NCBI RefSeq assembly: GCF_020103725.1
Contig: NZ_JAHXBG010000008.1
Span: 310,001 to 374,000, forward strand
Length of the DNA: 64,000 bases
Direction of reading: 5' to 3'
Source of the DNA: Hyalangium gracile
GTDB taxonomy: Bacteria > Myxococcota > Myxococcia > Myxococcales > Myxococcaceae
Below are positions 54,772 through 63,994 of this stretch, piece after piece. Numbering within the stretch: position 1 is the first letter of the stretch; each line of letters opens with the position of its first letter. Both the position numbers and the translations under genes were made by a program. Below the pieces are notes generated by a model. It saw only the letters and a list, made by a program, of their open reading frames with translations. It ran no database searches and was not told the origin of the DNA.

Positions 54772-55761
54772 ATGAACACGGACATCCGCGCGCTCACCGA
54801 GAGGGTGCAGCAGGAAAGCAGCTTCGTCGAACTCCTCAACCAGGAGACCGGCAAGGTCATCGTCGGCCAGCGCTACATGCTGGAGCGCATCCTCATCGGC
54901 CTGCTCTGCAACGGCCACGTGCTCCTGGAGGGCGTGCCCGGCCTGGCCAAGACGCTCACCGTGCGCACCGTCTCCGACGCCCTCAGCGCCACCTTCATGC
55001 GCATCCAGTTCACGCCGGATCTGCTCCCGGCCGACCTGGTGGGCACGATGATCTACAACCAGCAGTCGGCCAACTTCACCGTCCGCAAGGGCCCCATCTT
55101 CGCCAACATCGTCCTCGCCGACGAAATCAATCGCGCCCCCGCCAAGGTGCAGTCCGCGCTCCTCGAGGCCATGGCCGAGCGCCAGGTGACGATCGGCGAC
55201 CAGTCCTTCCCGCTGCCCGCGCCCTTCCTGGTGCTCGCCACGCAGAACCCCATCGAGCAGGAGGGCACCTACCCGCTGCCCGAGGCGCAGGTGGACCGCT
55301 TCATGCTCAAGGTGAAGGTGGGCTACCCCACCCGCGAGGAGGAGAAGGTCATCATGGACCGCATGTCCGGTGGCTCCAGCCCGCGCGCCACCAAGGTCAT
55401 CGGCCTGGACCACATCGCCAAGGCTCGCGAGCTCGTTCACGCCATCTACATGGACGAGAAGGTGAAGGAGTACATCCTCAACGTGGTGTTCGCCACGCGC
55501 GAGCCCAACAAGTACGGCCTCAAGGACCTGGCCGACTACATCCAGTTCGGCGCCAGCCCGCGCGCCACCATCGCGCTGGCCCAGGCGGCTCGGGCGCACG
55601 CCTTCCTGCGCCACCGCGGCTTCGTCACTCCGGAGGACGTGAAGGCCGTGGCCTACGACGTGCTGCGCCACCGCGTCAGCGTCACCTATGAGGCCGAGGC
55701 CGAGGAGCTGACCTCGGAGAAGATCATCCAGCGCGTCTTCGATCGCGTCGAAGTCCCGTAA
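54772..55761 (+). CDS. moxR: MoxR-family AAA+ ATPase
   Basis: 329 residues. Walker A GVPGLAKTLTVRTVS, Walker B IVLADEINRAPAKVQSALLE, sensor 1 FLVLATQNPIEQEGTYPLPE and the arginine-rich lid domain. MoxR ATPases act as chaperones for metal-cofactor or VWA-domain proteins; here two VWA genes lie downstream. It starts the operon 53 nt after a conserved-looking leader, with GAGGGGAC before the ATG. It is separated by 28 bp from the DUF58 gene. Confidence 0.9.
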   Translation: MNTDIRALTERVQQESSFVELLNQETGKVIVGQRYMLERILIGLLCNGHVLLEGVPGLAKTLTVRTVSDALSATFMRIQFTPDLLPADLVGTMIYNQQSANFTVRKGPIFANIVLADEINRAPAKVQSALLEAMAERQVTIGDQSFPLPAPFLVLATQNPIEQEGTYPLPEAQVDRFMLKVKVGYPTREEEKVIMDRMSGGSSPRATKVIGLDHIAKARELVHAIYMDEKVKEYILNVVFATREPNKYGLKDLADYIQFGASPRATIALAQAARAHAFLRHRGFVTPEDVKAVAYDVLRHRVSVTYEAEAEELTSEKIIQRVFDRVEVP

Positions 55762-55789
55762 CCTCCCGCCGAAAGCCCCCGAGCGCCCC

Positions 55790-56671
55790 GTGCTCCCGAA
55801 GGACCTCATCCGCCGCATCCGCAAGCTGGAGATCCGGACCCGCAAGGTGGTCTCGGACATGCTCGCGGGTCAGTATCACTCGGTCTTCAAGGGCCGCGGC
55901 ATGGCCTTCTCCGAGGTGCGGCAGTACCAGCCCGGCGACGAGATCCGCATCATCGACTGGAACGTCACCGCGCGCATGAACGAGGCCTACGTCAAGGTCT
56001 TCACCGAGGAGCGCGAGCTCACGGTGATGCTCGTGGTGGACGTGTCCGCCTCCAAGGAGTTCGGCTCGCACGAGCGCAGCAAGGCCGAGATCGCCGCGGA
56101 AGTCGCCGCGCAGATCGCCTTCAGCGCCATCGCGAACAACGATCGGGTGGGGCTCATCCTCTTCTCGGACCAGGTGGAGAAGGTGGTGCCGCCGCGCAAG
56201 GGCCGCTCGCACGTGCTGCGGCTCATCAGCGACATCCTCACCTTCCAGCCGAAGGGCAAGGGCACGGACCTGGGCGCGGGCCTCACGTACCTGCGCCAGG
56301 TGGCCAAGCGGAAGGCGGTGACGTTCCTCATCTCGGACTTCATCGCCCGGGACTACGAGAAGCCGCTCCGGCTGGTGGGCCGCAAGCACGACCTGGTGCC
56401 CGTCGTCATCGCCGACCCCATGGAGGTGCAGTTCCCCAAGCTGGGCCTGGTGGAGATGGAGGACCCCGAGACGGGCGATCGCTTCATCGTGGACACGAGC
56501 GACCCGCGCATCCGCGGCCGCTTCGCGCGCGCCATGCAGGCCCAGCGGCAGGAGCGCATGCGCCTGTTCAAGAAGCTGGAGCTGGACCACGTGGAGCTGC
56601 GCGCCGGAGATGACCACGGCAAGGCGCTCGCGCAGTTCTTCCGCGCGCGGGCCAGGAGGATGGCGGCATGA
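55790..56671 (+). CDS. DUF58 domain protein
   Basis: 293 residues. The DUF58 core is EVRQYQPGDEIRIIDWNVTA (about 40-60) and TVMLVVDVSASKEFGSHERS, a degenerate VWA-like fold with DVSAS resembling a MIDAS site. These proteins work with MoxR in assembling or maturing envelope complexes. It starts with GTG and overlaps the next gene by 4 bp (ATGA). Confidence 0.85.
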   Translation: MLPKDLIRRIRKLEIRTRKVVSDMLAGQYHSVFKGRGMAFSEVRQYQPGDEIRIIDWNVTARMNEAYVKVFTEERELTVMLVVDVSASKEFGSHERSKAEIAAEVAAQIAFSAIANNDRVGLILFSDQVEKVVPPRKGRSHVLRLISDILTFQPKGKGTDLGAGLTYLRQVAKRKAVTFLISDFIARDYEKPLRLVGRKHDLVPVVIADPMEVQFPKLGLVEMEDPETGDRFIVDTSDPRIRGRFARAMQAQRQERMRLFKKLELDHVELRAGDDHGKALAQFFRARARRMAA

Positions 56672-57714
56672 GGCGCCTGCTCGTCCTCGCGCTGCTGCTC
56701 GGGCTGTCGGCCTGCGGTCCCCGCTCGGCGGCGGATGGCACGCCCTCGCAGCCGCTCCAGGCGCAGGTGCTGGACGGCGGAGTCCCCGCGGCCGGCGGCG
56801 AGCCCGTGAAGGTGGAGCCGTGGAACGTCAAGGGCCGCGTCTTTCCGCCGCAGGCGCGCATCGGCGAGCCCTTCACCTACGAGCTCACCCTCACGCACTC
56901 GAAGGACCAGCGCTTCGAGCTGGTGCCGCCCAAGGAGCTGGAGCAGTTCGAGGTGCTGGAGCAGTCCCGCCAGCGCCTGGACAGCGCGGACCGCTCGGTG
57001 ACGACCTTCAGCCTGAAGATGTCGGCCTTCGAGATCGGCCAGCTCACGCTCCCGGACCTCGTCTTCGAGCTCACCGCGCCCGGGGTGAACCAGACCGTCT
57101 CCGTGCCCGGCATGCAGGTGGAGGTGGTGGCCACGCTGCCGAAGGACGCGGACGAGCAGGGCGCCAGCCTCTTCGACTTCCAGCCTCCCACCGAGGTGCC
57201 CATCCGCTCCTGGCGGCTGGTGTATGTGCTGCTGGGGCTCATCGCGCTGGGGCTCATCGGCTGGGCGGTGGTGAAGTGGCTGCGCCGCCCGCGCCCGCAG
57301 GTGGTGGCCGTCAAGCCGCTGGCCCCGCTCAACGTCCGCACGCTCGAGGCGCTCGACAAGCTCAAGTCCGAGGACCTGCCCGCCAAGGGCCGTGAGAAGG
57401 ACTTCTACTTCCGGCTCTCGGAGATCATCCGTGGCTACCTCGGAGAGCGCTACGGCTTCGAGGCCCTGGAGTGCACCAGCTCGGAGCTGCTCGCCTCGCT
57501 GCGCAAGCTGCGCACGCCGGGGCTGCCCGAGGAGCAGCTCATGCGCTTCGTCTCCGAGTCGGACATGGTGAAGTACGCCAAGGCCGAGGCCTCCGCGGAG
57601 TCCTGCGCGAAGTCGATCGCCTTCGGCTACGAGCTCGTCGAGAAGACCTACGTCCCGCCCGCTCCCGCTTCCCCCACACCCCCGCCCAATGCCCCTGGAC
57701 CTCGCGTTTCATAG
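56668..57714 (+). CDS. DUF4381-like lipoprotein of the Bat operon
   Basis: 348 residues. Lipobox LLGLSACGPRS (Cys16). A beta-rich exported domain (about 50-165, GEPFTYELTLTHSKDQRFEL) precedes a transmembrane helix (VYVLLGLIALGLIGWAVVKW, about 190-210) and a cytoplasmic helical part (FYFRLSEIIRGYLGERYGFE). It has the layout of the small membrane component found between DUF58 and BatA in this type of operon. It overlaps the next start by 26 bp. Confidence 0.7.
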   Translation: MRRLLVLALLLGLSACGPRSAADGTPSQPLQAQVLDGGVPAAGGEPVKVEPWNVKGRVFPPQARIGEPFTYELTLTHSKDQRFELVPPKELEQFEVLEQSRQRLDSADRSVTTFSLKMSAFEIGQLTLPDLVFELTAPGVNQTVSVPGMQVEVVATLPKDADEQGASLFDFQPPTEVPIRSWRLVYVLLGLIALGLIGWAVVKWLRRPRPQVVAVKPLAPLNVRTLEALDKLKSEDLPAKGREKDFYFRLSEIIRGYLGERYGFEALECTSSELLASLRKLRTPGLPEEQLMRFVSESDMVKYAKAEASAESCAKSIAFGYELVEKTYVPPAPASPTPPPNAPGPRVS

Positions 57715-58699
57715 CCCCCAGGCGCTCTGGGGGCTCCTGCTGGTGCCCGTGCTGCTGTTCCAGGCCTGGCGCGAGCGCCGGCGCCGGGCGGTGCTGCGCT
57801 TCTCCGCGGCGCACGTCTTCCTCCAGCAGGGCCGAGGCCTGCGCACCTACCTGCTGCCGCTGCTGCCCCTGCTGCGCGTCGTCGCCGTGGCGGCGGCCAT
57901 CATCGCCATCGCCCGGCCCCAGGTGCGCGACTCCCGAGTGAAGGACTTGAACGTGGAGGGCATCGACATCGTGGTGGCGTTGGACCTGTCCACCTCGATG
58001 GAGGCCGGAGACTTCCGGCCGCAGAACCGCCTCCACGTGGCCAAGGAGGTGCTCTCCGAGTTCATCTCCAACCGCGTCAACGATCGCATCGGCCTGGTGG
58101 TGTTCGCCGGCGCCGCGTACACCCAGGCGCCGCTCACGCTGGACTACGGCGTGCTGCGCGAGGTGCTCAAGCAGCTGCGCACCCGCGTGCTGGAGGACGG
58201 CACGGCGATTGGCGACGCGCTGGCCACCTCGCTCAACCGCCTGAGGGACTCGGAGGCCAAGAGCCGCGTGGTGGTGCTCATTACGGACGGCGACAACAAC
58301 GCGGGGAAGATCGCCCCCATGGACGCCGCCAACATGGGCAAGGCGCTGAACATCCCCGTCTACACCATCCTGGTGGGCAAGGGCGGCAAGGTGCCGTTCC
58401 CGCAGGGGCAGGACCTCTTTGGCAACACCGTGTGGCGCGACACGGAGATCCCCATCAACCCCGAGCTGCTGCAGGACATCGCGTCGACCACCGGCGGCGA
58501 GTACTACCGCGCCACGGACCCCGAGGGCCTCAAGGAGGGCCTCCAGAAGGTGCTGGACTCGCTGGAGCGCTCCAAGCTGATGGAGGGTGGAGCGTCGGCC
58601 ACCTACCGGGAGGACTTCCACCCGTACCTGCTGCTGGCCTTCGGGCTCGCCGCGCTGGAGCTGCTCCTGCGCGCCACCTTCCTGAGGGTCTTCCCGTGA
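57689..58699 (+). CDS. batA: BatA-like VWA membrane protein
   Basis: 336 residues. N-terminal membrane helices (about 8-25 and 57-75), then a VWA domain with the MIDAS motif DLSTSMEAGD and the later Thr/Asp sites (VLITDGDNN). A C-terminal helix (LLLAFGLAALELLLRATFL) follows. In Bacteroides BatA and BatB support aerotolerance and bind metals; in other bacteria they are part of MoxR-linked complexes. It overlaps batB by 4 bp (GTGA). Confidence 0.85.
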   Translation: MPLDLAFHSPQALWGLLLVPVLLFQAWRERRRRAVLRFSAAHVFLQQGRGLRTYLLPLLPLLRVVAVAAAIIAIARPQVRDSRVKDLNVEGIDIVVALDLSTSMEAGDFRPQNRLHVAKEVLSEFISNRVNDRIGLVVFAGAAYTQAPLTLDYGVLREVLKQLRTRVLEDGTAIGDALATSLNRLRDSEAKSRVVVLITDGDNNAGKIAPMDAANMGKALNIPVYTILVGKGGKVPFPQGQDLFGNTVWRDTEIPINPELLQDIASTTGGEYYRATDPEGLKEGLQKVLDSLERSKLMEGGASATYREDFHPYLLLAFGLAALELLLRATFLRVFP

Positions 58700-59757
58700 T
58701 TCCGAACGTGGACGCCTGGCGGTTCATGTTCCTCGGCTACCACCTGGGCCTGGCGAAGCCCGTGTACCTCGCGCTCTGCGCGGTGGGGCTGCTGCTGGGC
58801 GTGGTGGCGCTGGTGCTGTCGCTGCGGCGGCGTTCCCGGGTGCGCGCGCTGCTGAGTGAGCGGCTGGCGCCGAAGCTCGCGCCCGGCGTGTCCGAGTGGC
58901 GTCCGGCGGTGCAGGGCGGCCTGTACGGGCTGGGGCTGCTGCTCTTCGGCTTCGCGCTCGCCCAGCCGCAGTGTGGCAGCAAGAGCGAGCTGACGAAGCG
59001 CAAGGGCATCGACGTGGTGGTGGTGCTGGACGCCTCCAAGTCCATGCTCGCCCGGGACGTGCAGCCCAGCCGCCTGGAGCGCGCCAAGCTGGAGCTGGCC
59101 ACGCTGCTGGACGAGCTGAAGGGAGACCGGGTGGGGCTCGTCGTCTTCGCGGGCGATGCCTTCATCCAGTCTCCGCTCACCTCGGACTACTCCGCGGTGA
59201 AGCTGTTCCTCCGCGCGGTGGATCCGGAGCAGATGCCGCAGGGTGGCAGCAACATCGGCTCGGCGCTGACGCTGGCCCGGCAGGTGCTGGACAACGCGGA
59301 CCGAGGCGCCAAGGAGCGCGTCATCGTCCTGCTGTCGGACGGCGAGGACTTGTTCGGCGAGGTGCGCGAGGCGACGGACCAGCTCAAGGACGGCAACGTG
59401 CAGGTGCTGGCCATCGGCGTGGGCTCGGAGAGCGGCGAGCCCATCCCCATCTACAACCGCCGCGGCGAGTTCGTGGACTACAAGAAGGACACCAACGGGG
59501 AGACGGTCATCACCCGGATGGATCGCGCGGGGCTGTCGGCCATCGCCGCGGCCACGGGCGGAGAGTTCTTCTACCAGCCTCGCGGCGTGGCGATGGGGCA
59601 GGTGGTGGAGCGCATCGACAAGATGCAGAAGAGCGAGCTCGAGAGCCGCGTGACGATGCGCTACGACGAGCGCTTCCAGGACTACGCGGTGGCGGGCCTG
59701 GTGCTGCTGACGGCGGGCATGCTGCTGGTGCCCTCCTCGCGCCGGAGGCCATCGTGA
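58696..59757 (+). CDS. batB: BatB-like VWA membrane protein
   Basis: 353 residues from GTG. Two N-terminal helices, VWA domain with MIDAS DASKSMLARD and VIVLLSDGEDLFG, and a final helix (VAGLVLLTAGMLLVPSS). It is a paralogue of batA in sequence order and shares the operon. Its stop overlaps the next GTG by 4 bp. Confidence 0.85.
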   Translation: MIPNVDAWRFMFLGYHLGLAKPVYLALCAVGLLLGVVALVLSLRRRSRVRALLSERLAPKLAPGVSEWRPAVQGGLYGLGLLLFGFALAQPQCGSKSELTKRKGIDVVVVLDASKSMLARDVQPSRLERAKLELATLLDELKGDRVGLVVFAGDAFIQSPLTSDYSAVKLFLRAVDPEQMPQGGSNIGSALTLARQVLDNADRGAKERVIVLLSDGEDLFGEVREATDQLKDGNVQVLAIGVGSESGEPIPIYNRRGEFVDYKKDTNGETVITRMDRAGLSAIAAATGGEFFYQPRGVAMGQVVERIDKMQKSELESRVTMRYDERFQDYAVAGLVLLTAGMLLVPSSRRRPS

Positions 59758-60716
59758 GCCCGGGCCACGTGATGCGTGTGCTCGCGTGGGTGCTCGTCCT
59801 GGGGCTGGGCTCCACGGCGTGGGCGGCGGGGCCGCTGGAGGTGGACCACCCGCTGGTGGCCAAGGGCCGCGCCGCGTACGAGGCGGGCAAGTACGAGGAC
59901 GCGCTCTCGGCCTTCGAGGAGGCCAAGCGGGAGCTGCCGAATGATCCGGCCGTGGAGTACAACCGCGCGGTGGCGCTGGCCCAGCTCGGTCGGGCGGAGG
60001 AGGCGAAGTCGGCCTTCCAGCGCGTCACCGAGTCCAACCGGCCGGAGCTGCAGGGGAAGGCCTGGTACAACCTGGGCAACATCCACGCGACGACGGGGGC
60101 GCGCAAGGAGGCGCTGCAGGCGTACCGGCGCGCGCTCAAGCTGGACCCGAACGACGAGCTGGCCCGGCACAACTACGAGGTGGTGCTGCGCAACCTGCCT
60201 CCGCCGCAGCAGGGCGGCTCGGATGGAGGCACCGACGGCGGCAGTGACGGAGGCACCGACGGTGGGCGTCCGGACGCGGGGCAGGATGGAGGCAAGCCTC
60301 AGGACGGCGGCACTCCGGTGGATGGCGGAACGGACGGAGGCGACGGAGGTTCCGATGCGGGGCAGGCCGATGGTGGCTCGGATGGAGGCGCGGACGGCGG
60401 CGGTGACGGTGGAGCCGATGCGGGCGGAGATGGTGGGCAGCAGGGGGAGGGGCAGGGGGATGGCGGCTCGGATGGTGGCTCCGACGCCGGTTCGGGCGAA
60501 GGTGAGGGCGAGGGGATGGATGGTGGCGCGGATGGGGGCACCGACTCCGAGGAGCAGACGGAGTACGAGGTGGACGCCGGGGTCAGCCCCGAGGACATCG
60601 ACCGGCAGGAGGCGGAGCGCCTGTTGGATGCGATGAAGCAGAACGAGAAGAATCTTCAGCTGTGGCGTTTCCAGCAGAAGAAGAAGCAGAGGAAGCCCAA
60701 TGAGAAGGACTGGTAG
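59754..60716 (+). CDS. batC: BatC-like TPR protein with a Gly/Asp-rich repeat tail
   Basis: 320 residues from GTG 59754 (ATG at 59772 also possible), signal peptide ending TAWAAG. Two to three TPR repeats (about 35-140, YEAGKYEDALSAFEEAKREL, WYNLGNIHATTGARKEALQA) are followed by about 110 residues of Asp-Gly-Gly repeats (GSDGGTDGGSDGGTDGG and so on), then a charged tail. Asp/Gly repeats recall calcium-binding or disordered spacer regions. It overlaps batD by 17 bp. Confidence 0.8.
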   Translation: MSPGHVMRVLAWVLVLGLGSTAWAAGPLEVDHPLVAKGRAAYEAGKYEDALSAFEEAKRELPNDPAVEYNRAVALAQLGRAEEAKSAFQRVTESNRPELQGKAWYNLGNIHATTGARKEALQAYRRALKLDPNDELARHNYEVVLRNLPPPQQGGSDGGTDGGSDGGTDGGRPDAGQDGGKPQDGGTPVDGGTDGGDGGSDAGQADGGSDGGADGGGDGGADAGGDGGQQGEGQGDGGSDGGSDAGSGEGEGEGMDGGADGGTDSEEQTEYEVDAGVSPEDIDRQEAERLLDAMKQNEKNLQLWRFQQKKKQRKPNEKDW

Positions 60717-62556
60717 CTGCGGGACGGCGCTGCTCGCGGGCCTGGCCCTGCTGGTCGCGGCGCCAGCGTGGGCGGAGGTCGAGTTCTATCAATCGGTGGA
60801 CCGCAACGAGGTCGGCACCGAGGACACGCTCCGCCTCACCGTGGTGGTGGTGGACGCGCCTCCGTCCGCCCAGGTGCAGCTGCCGAACCCGAGGGACTTC
60901 GACGTCCTGTCCACCTCGCGCAGCAGCCAGCGCTCCATCCAGCTGTCGGGCGGTGGGCCCGCCGTCATCCAGGACGTCACCAAGCACCTGCTCATCCTCC
61001 GGGCCAAGAAGGCGGGAAGGCTCACCATCCCGCCGGCCACGCTCATCACCGCCGGGAAGACGCAGCGCACCGAGCCCGTCGAGGTGACGGTGAAGCCTGG
61101 CCGCCTGGGGCCTCCGCCCGGTCAGGCCGCGAGGCCGTCCCTGCCGGATCCGTTCCGCAACTTCCCCTCCGCGGACCCCTTCGAGGAGATGGACGAGGCG
61201 GGGGATGAGCCCGTCATCCCTCGCGGGGACTCGGACCTGTTCCTGCGCGCGAGCCTGGACAGGGACGAGGTGTTCCTGGGCGAGCAGGCGACGCTTTCGC
61301 TCTACATCTACTCGCGGGTGGACCTGTCCAGCGTGGACGCCGTCACCATGCCGAAGCTGGAGGGCTTCTGGAGCGAGGACGTGGAGAGCCCCACGCAGCT
61401 GTCGGGCGAGCAGAAGGTGGTCAACGGGGTGCCCTACCGGGCGTACCTGCTGCGCCGCCGGGCGCTGTTCCCGGTGAAGGCGGGCACGCTGACCATCACC
61501 CCGGCGGAGGCGGACATCACCACGGGCTTCCTCTTCGCGGGCCACCGGGTGCACCGCGTGTCCAACGGGCTGAAGGTGAAGGTGAAGCCGCTGCCGCCGG
61601 GCGGGCCCGCGGGCATGGCCAGCGCCAACGTGGGCAGCTGGCAGCTCACGATGGACGTGAGCCCCACGCGGGTGGAGCTGGGCCAGCCCATCACCGTGAA
61701 GGTGATCCTCGAGGGTACCGGCAACGTGAAGAACGTCTCGCCGCCGAAGCTGACGGCGCCGTCGGCGCTCAAGGTCTACGATCCGACGACGACGGACAAG
61801 CTGACGCCCAACAAGAACAAGATCCAGGGCCGAAGGATGCAGGAGTACCTGGTGATGCCGCAGCGCACGGGCACCTTCACGCTGCCGGCGCTGGAGTTCC
61901 CCTACTTCGATCCGCGCCGCCGCGAGTACGACGTGTCGCGCACGGACCCCATCACCGTGACGGTGGAGGCGGGGGCGGGCGGAGTGTCCTCGCTCGGGCC
62001 GACGGCCGCGCCGCTGCAGGACGCCGCCAGCGAGCAGAAGAACGTGCTGACGGCGGGAGGCCTGCGCCCGCTGCGCTACCAGGCGCGCTTCGTGGCGCCG
62101 TCCACGCCGCTGTGGCGGCAGGCCTTCTTCCTGCCGGTGGTGCTGGCGCCGGTGGGGCTGCTGTTCGGGGCGATGCTGCTGGGGCAGGTGCGCGGGCGGC
62201 TCTTCGCGCAGACGGAGGCGGGCCGCACCAGGCAGCAGGCGAAGGCGGCGCGCAAGCGGCTGGCCGCGGCGGAGAAGCTGGTGGGCGAGGGCAGCACCAG
62301 CGCCTTCTACGCGGAGGTGGAGAAGGCGCTGATGGGCTTCCTGGAGGCGCGGCTGCGCATCCCCGTGGTGGGCCTCACCCGCGAGGCGCTGGGCGAGAAG
62401 ATGACGGCGGCGGGAGTTGCGCCCGCCAGGCGCTCGCGAGTGCTCTTCGTGCTCGAGGCGTGTGACATGGGCCGCTTCGGCGGAGGCGCGGAATTGTCCG
62501 AGCGCAACCGGGTCCTCGACGAGGCCGAGGCCGTGATGGAGGGCTGGGAGAAGTGA
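60700..62556 (+). CDS. batD: BatD-like protein
   Basis: 618 residues. Signal peptide ending PAWAE. Several beta-sandwich domains typical of BatD (VEFYQSVDRNEVGTEDTLRL, FLRASLDRDEVFLGEQATLS, QLTMDVSPTRVELGQPITVK), a transmembrane helix (FFLPVVLAPVGLLFGAMLL, about 475-495) and a helical cytoplasmic tail. It completes the set of exported components. It overlaps batE by 4 bp (GTGA). Confidence 0.85.
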   Translation: MRRTGSCGTALLAGLALLVAAPAWAEVEFYQSVDRNEVGTEDTLRLTVVVVDAPPSAQVQLPNPRDFDVLSTSRSSQRSIQLSGGGPAVIQDVTKHLLILRAKKAGRLTIPPATLITAGKTQRTEPVEVTVKPGRLGPPPGQAARPSLPDPFRNFPSADPFEEMDEAGDEPVIPRGDSDLFLRASLDRDEVFLGEQATLSLYIYSRVDLSSVDAVTMPKLEGFWSEDVESPTQLSGEQKVVNGVPYRAYLLRRRALFPVKAGTLTITPAEADITTGFLFAGHRVHRVSNGLKVKVKPLPPGGPAGMASANVGSWQLTMDVSPTRVELGQPITVKVILEGTGNVKNVSPPKLTAPSALKVYDPTTTDKLTPNKNKIQGRRMQEYLVMPQRTGTFTLPALEFPYFDPRRREYDVSRTDPITVTVEAGAGGVSSLGPTAAPLQDAASEQKNVLTAGGLRPLRYQARFVAPSTPLWRQAFFLPVVLAPVGLLFGAMLLGQVRGRLFAQTEAGRTRQQAKAARKRLAAAEKLVGEGSTSAFYAEVEKALMGFLEARLRIPVVGLTREALGEKMTAAGVAPARRSRVLFVLEACDMGRFGGGAELSERNRVLDEAEAVMEGWEK

Positions 62557-63302
62557 ACGCCATCACCGCGATACTCGTCACCACGCTGCTCGGGCAGGGC
62601 TACTACACGCCCGAGGAGGCGCAGGCCCTCTTCACCCAGGCCAACGAGGCGTACGCCCGCGAGGACTACAAGGCCGCGCAGGAGGGCTACGAGAAGCTGC
62701 TCTCCCACGGCCAGGGTGGCCCGGACGTGCTCTACAACCTGGGCACCACCTACATGGCCCAGGGAGACCTGGGCCGCGCGGTGCTCTCGCTGGAGCGGGC
62801 GTGGAAGCAGGGCGGCCGAGCGCCGGACCTGGAGGCGAACCTCGCGCTCGCCCGCGCGCAGCAGAAGGACAAGGTGGAGGGCGTGGCGGTGGAGGAGGAC
62901 TTCCTCACGCGCCTGGTGAAGGCCACCCCGGGCGAGCCCATCGGCTGGGCATTCCTGGGCTCGTGGGTGCTGGGCTTCGGGCTGCTGCTGCTGTTCCGGT
63001 TCCTCACACCCGGCAAGCGCACGTGGACGGCGGTGCTCGCGGTGCTGTCGTTGCTGGTGGCGCTGCCGACGGGCGGGCTGCTCGCGGCGCACGCCTGGGT
63101 GGAGCACACGGTGCATGACGCGGTGGTGCTCTCCCCGACGATGGTGGCGCGCGAGTTCCCCAAGAGCGATGCGAAGTCGCTCTTCGAGGTCCACGCCGGG
63201 CTGAAGGTGCGAGTGCTGGAGGAGACGGGCCGCTACGTGCGCATCCGCCTGCCCAACGGGCTGGAGGGCTGGACGGAGCGCGAAGGCGTGGCGGAGATAT
63301 GA
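62553..63302 (+). CDS. batE: BatE-like TPR/SH3 membrane protein
   Basis: 249 residues from GTG. TPR region (about 20-95, ALFTQANEAYAREDYKAAQE), two membrane helices (WAFLGSWVLGFGLLLLFRFL and TAVLAVLSLLVALPTGGLLA) and a bacterial SH3 domain at the end (VHAGLKVRVLEETGRYVRIR LPNGLEGWTERE in two pieces). SH3 domains of this type bind peptidoglycan or protein. It overlaps the next start by 4 bp. Confidence 0.8.
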   Translation: MNAITAILVTTLLGQGYYTPEEAQALFTQANEAYAREDYKAAQEGYEKLLSHGQGGPDVLYNLGTTYMAQGDLGRAVLSLERAWKQGGRAPDLEANLALARAQQKDKVEGVAVEEDFLTRLVKATPGEPIGWAFLGSWVLGFGLLLLFRFLTPGKRTWTAVLAVLSLLVALPTGGLLAAHAWVEHTVHDAVVLSPTMVAREFPKSDAKSLFEVHAGLKVRVLEETGRYVRIRLPNGLEGWTEREGVAEI

Positions 63303-63994
63303 TCGAGGTGCACGCGGCGACCAAGGTGTACCGCCGCGGCCGCACCGAGGTCCGGGCGCTGGCGGGAGTGTCGCTGACGGTGCCTCGGGGGCAGTTCCTC
63401 TCGGTGATGGGGCCCTCGGGCTCGGGGAAGAGCACGCTGCTCAACCTGCTGGGAGCGCTGGATGTGCCCTCGGGCGGGAGCATCCGCATCGACGGGCAGG
63501 AACTGGCGCGGATGGATGACACCGCGCTCTCCACCTTCCGGCGGGAGCGGCTGGGCTTCGTCTTCCAGTTCTTCAACCTGATGCCCACGCTGACGGCGGT
63601 GGAGAACGTGATGCTGCCGGGGCTGCTGGCGGGCCGGCCTCGGGTGGCGCTGCTGGCGAAGGCCGAGGCGCTGCTGGAGACGGTGGGGCTGCGTGGACGC
63701 TCCGAGCACCGCCCGGACGAGCTCTCGGGCGGGGAGATGCAGCGGGTGGCGGTGGCGCGGGCGCTGCTGACCGAGCCGGCCCTACTGCTGGCGGACGAGC
63801 CCACGGGCAACCTGGACTCGAAGACGGGCGCGGAGGTGCTCCGGCTGCTGCGCGAGGCCACTCGAGAGCGGCAGCTCACGGTGGTGATGGTGACCCATGA
63901 CCCGCGAGCCGCGGAGGTGGGAGACCGGATCGTCCGGCTGGCGGACGGCGCCATCGTGGGAGACGAGCAGGTAGGTCCGCCGCCCGCCCCCTGA
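63299..63994 (+). CDS. LolD/MacB-type ABC ATPase
   Basis: 231 residues. Walker [17 protein letters not shown]-loop FVFQFFNLMP, signature LSGGEMQRVAVARAL, Walker [15 protein letters not shown] and switch His in MVTHDPRAAEVGD. It overlaps batE by 4 bp and is the last gene in the window, so a permease probably follows outside. Linking a Lol/Mac-type exporter to the Bat operon is unusual. Confidence 0.9.
   Translation: MIEVHAATKVYRRGRTEVRALAGVSLTVPRGQFLSVMGPSGSGKSTLLNLLGALDVPSGGSIRIDGQELARMDDTALSTFRRERLGFVFQFFNLMPTLTAVENVMLPGLLAGRPRVALLAKAEALLETVGLRGRSEHRPDELSGGEMQRVAVARALLTEPALLLADEPTGNLDSKTGAEVLRLLREATRERQLTVVMVTHDPRAAEVGDRIVRLADGAIVGDEQVGPPPAP

Noticed and set aside
60200-60560. RTX-type calcium-binding repeat in the TPR protein
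   Set aside because: The DGG tripeptides do not follow the GGxGxDxUx nonapeptide; only a general Asp/Gly-rich repeat is supported.
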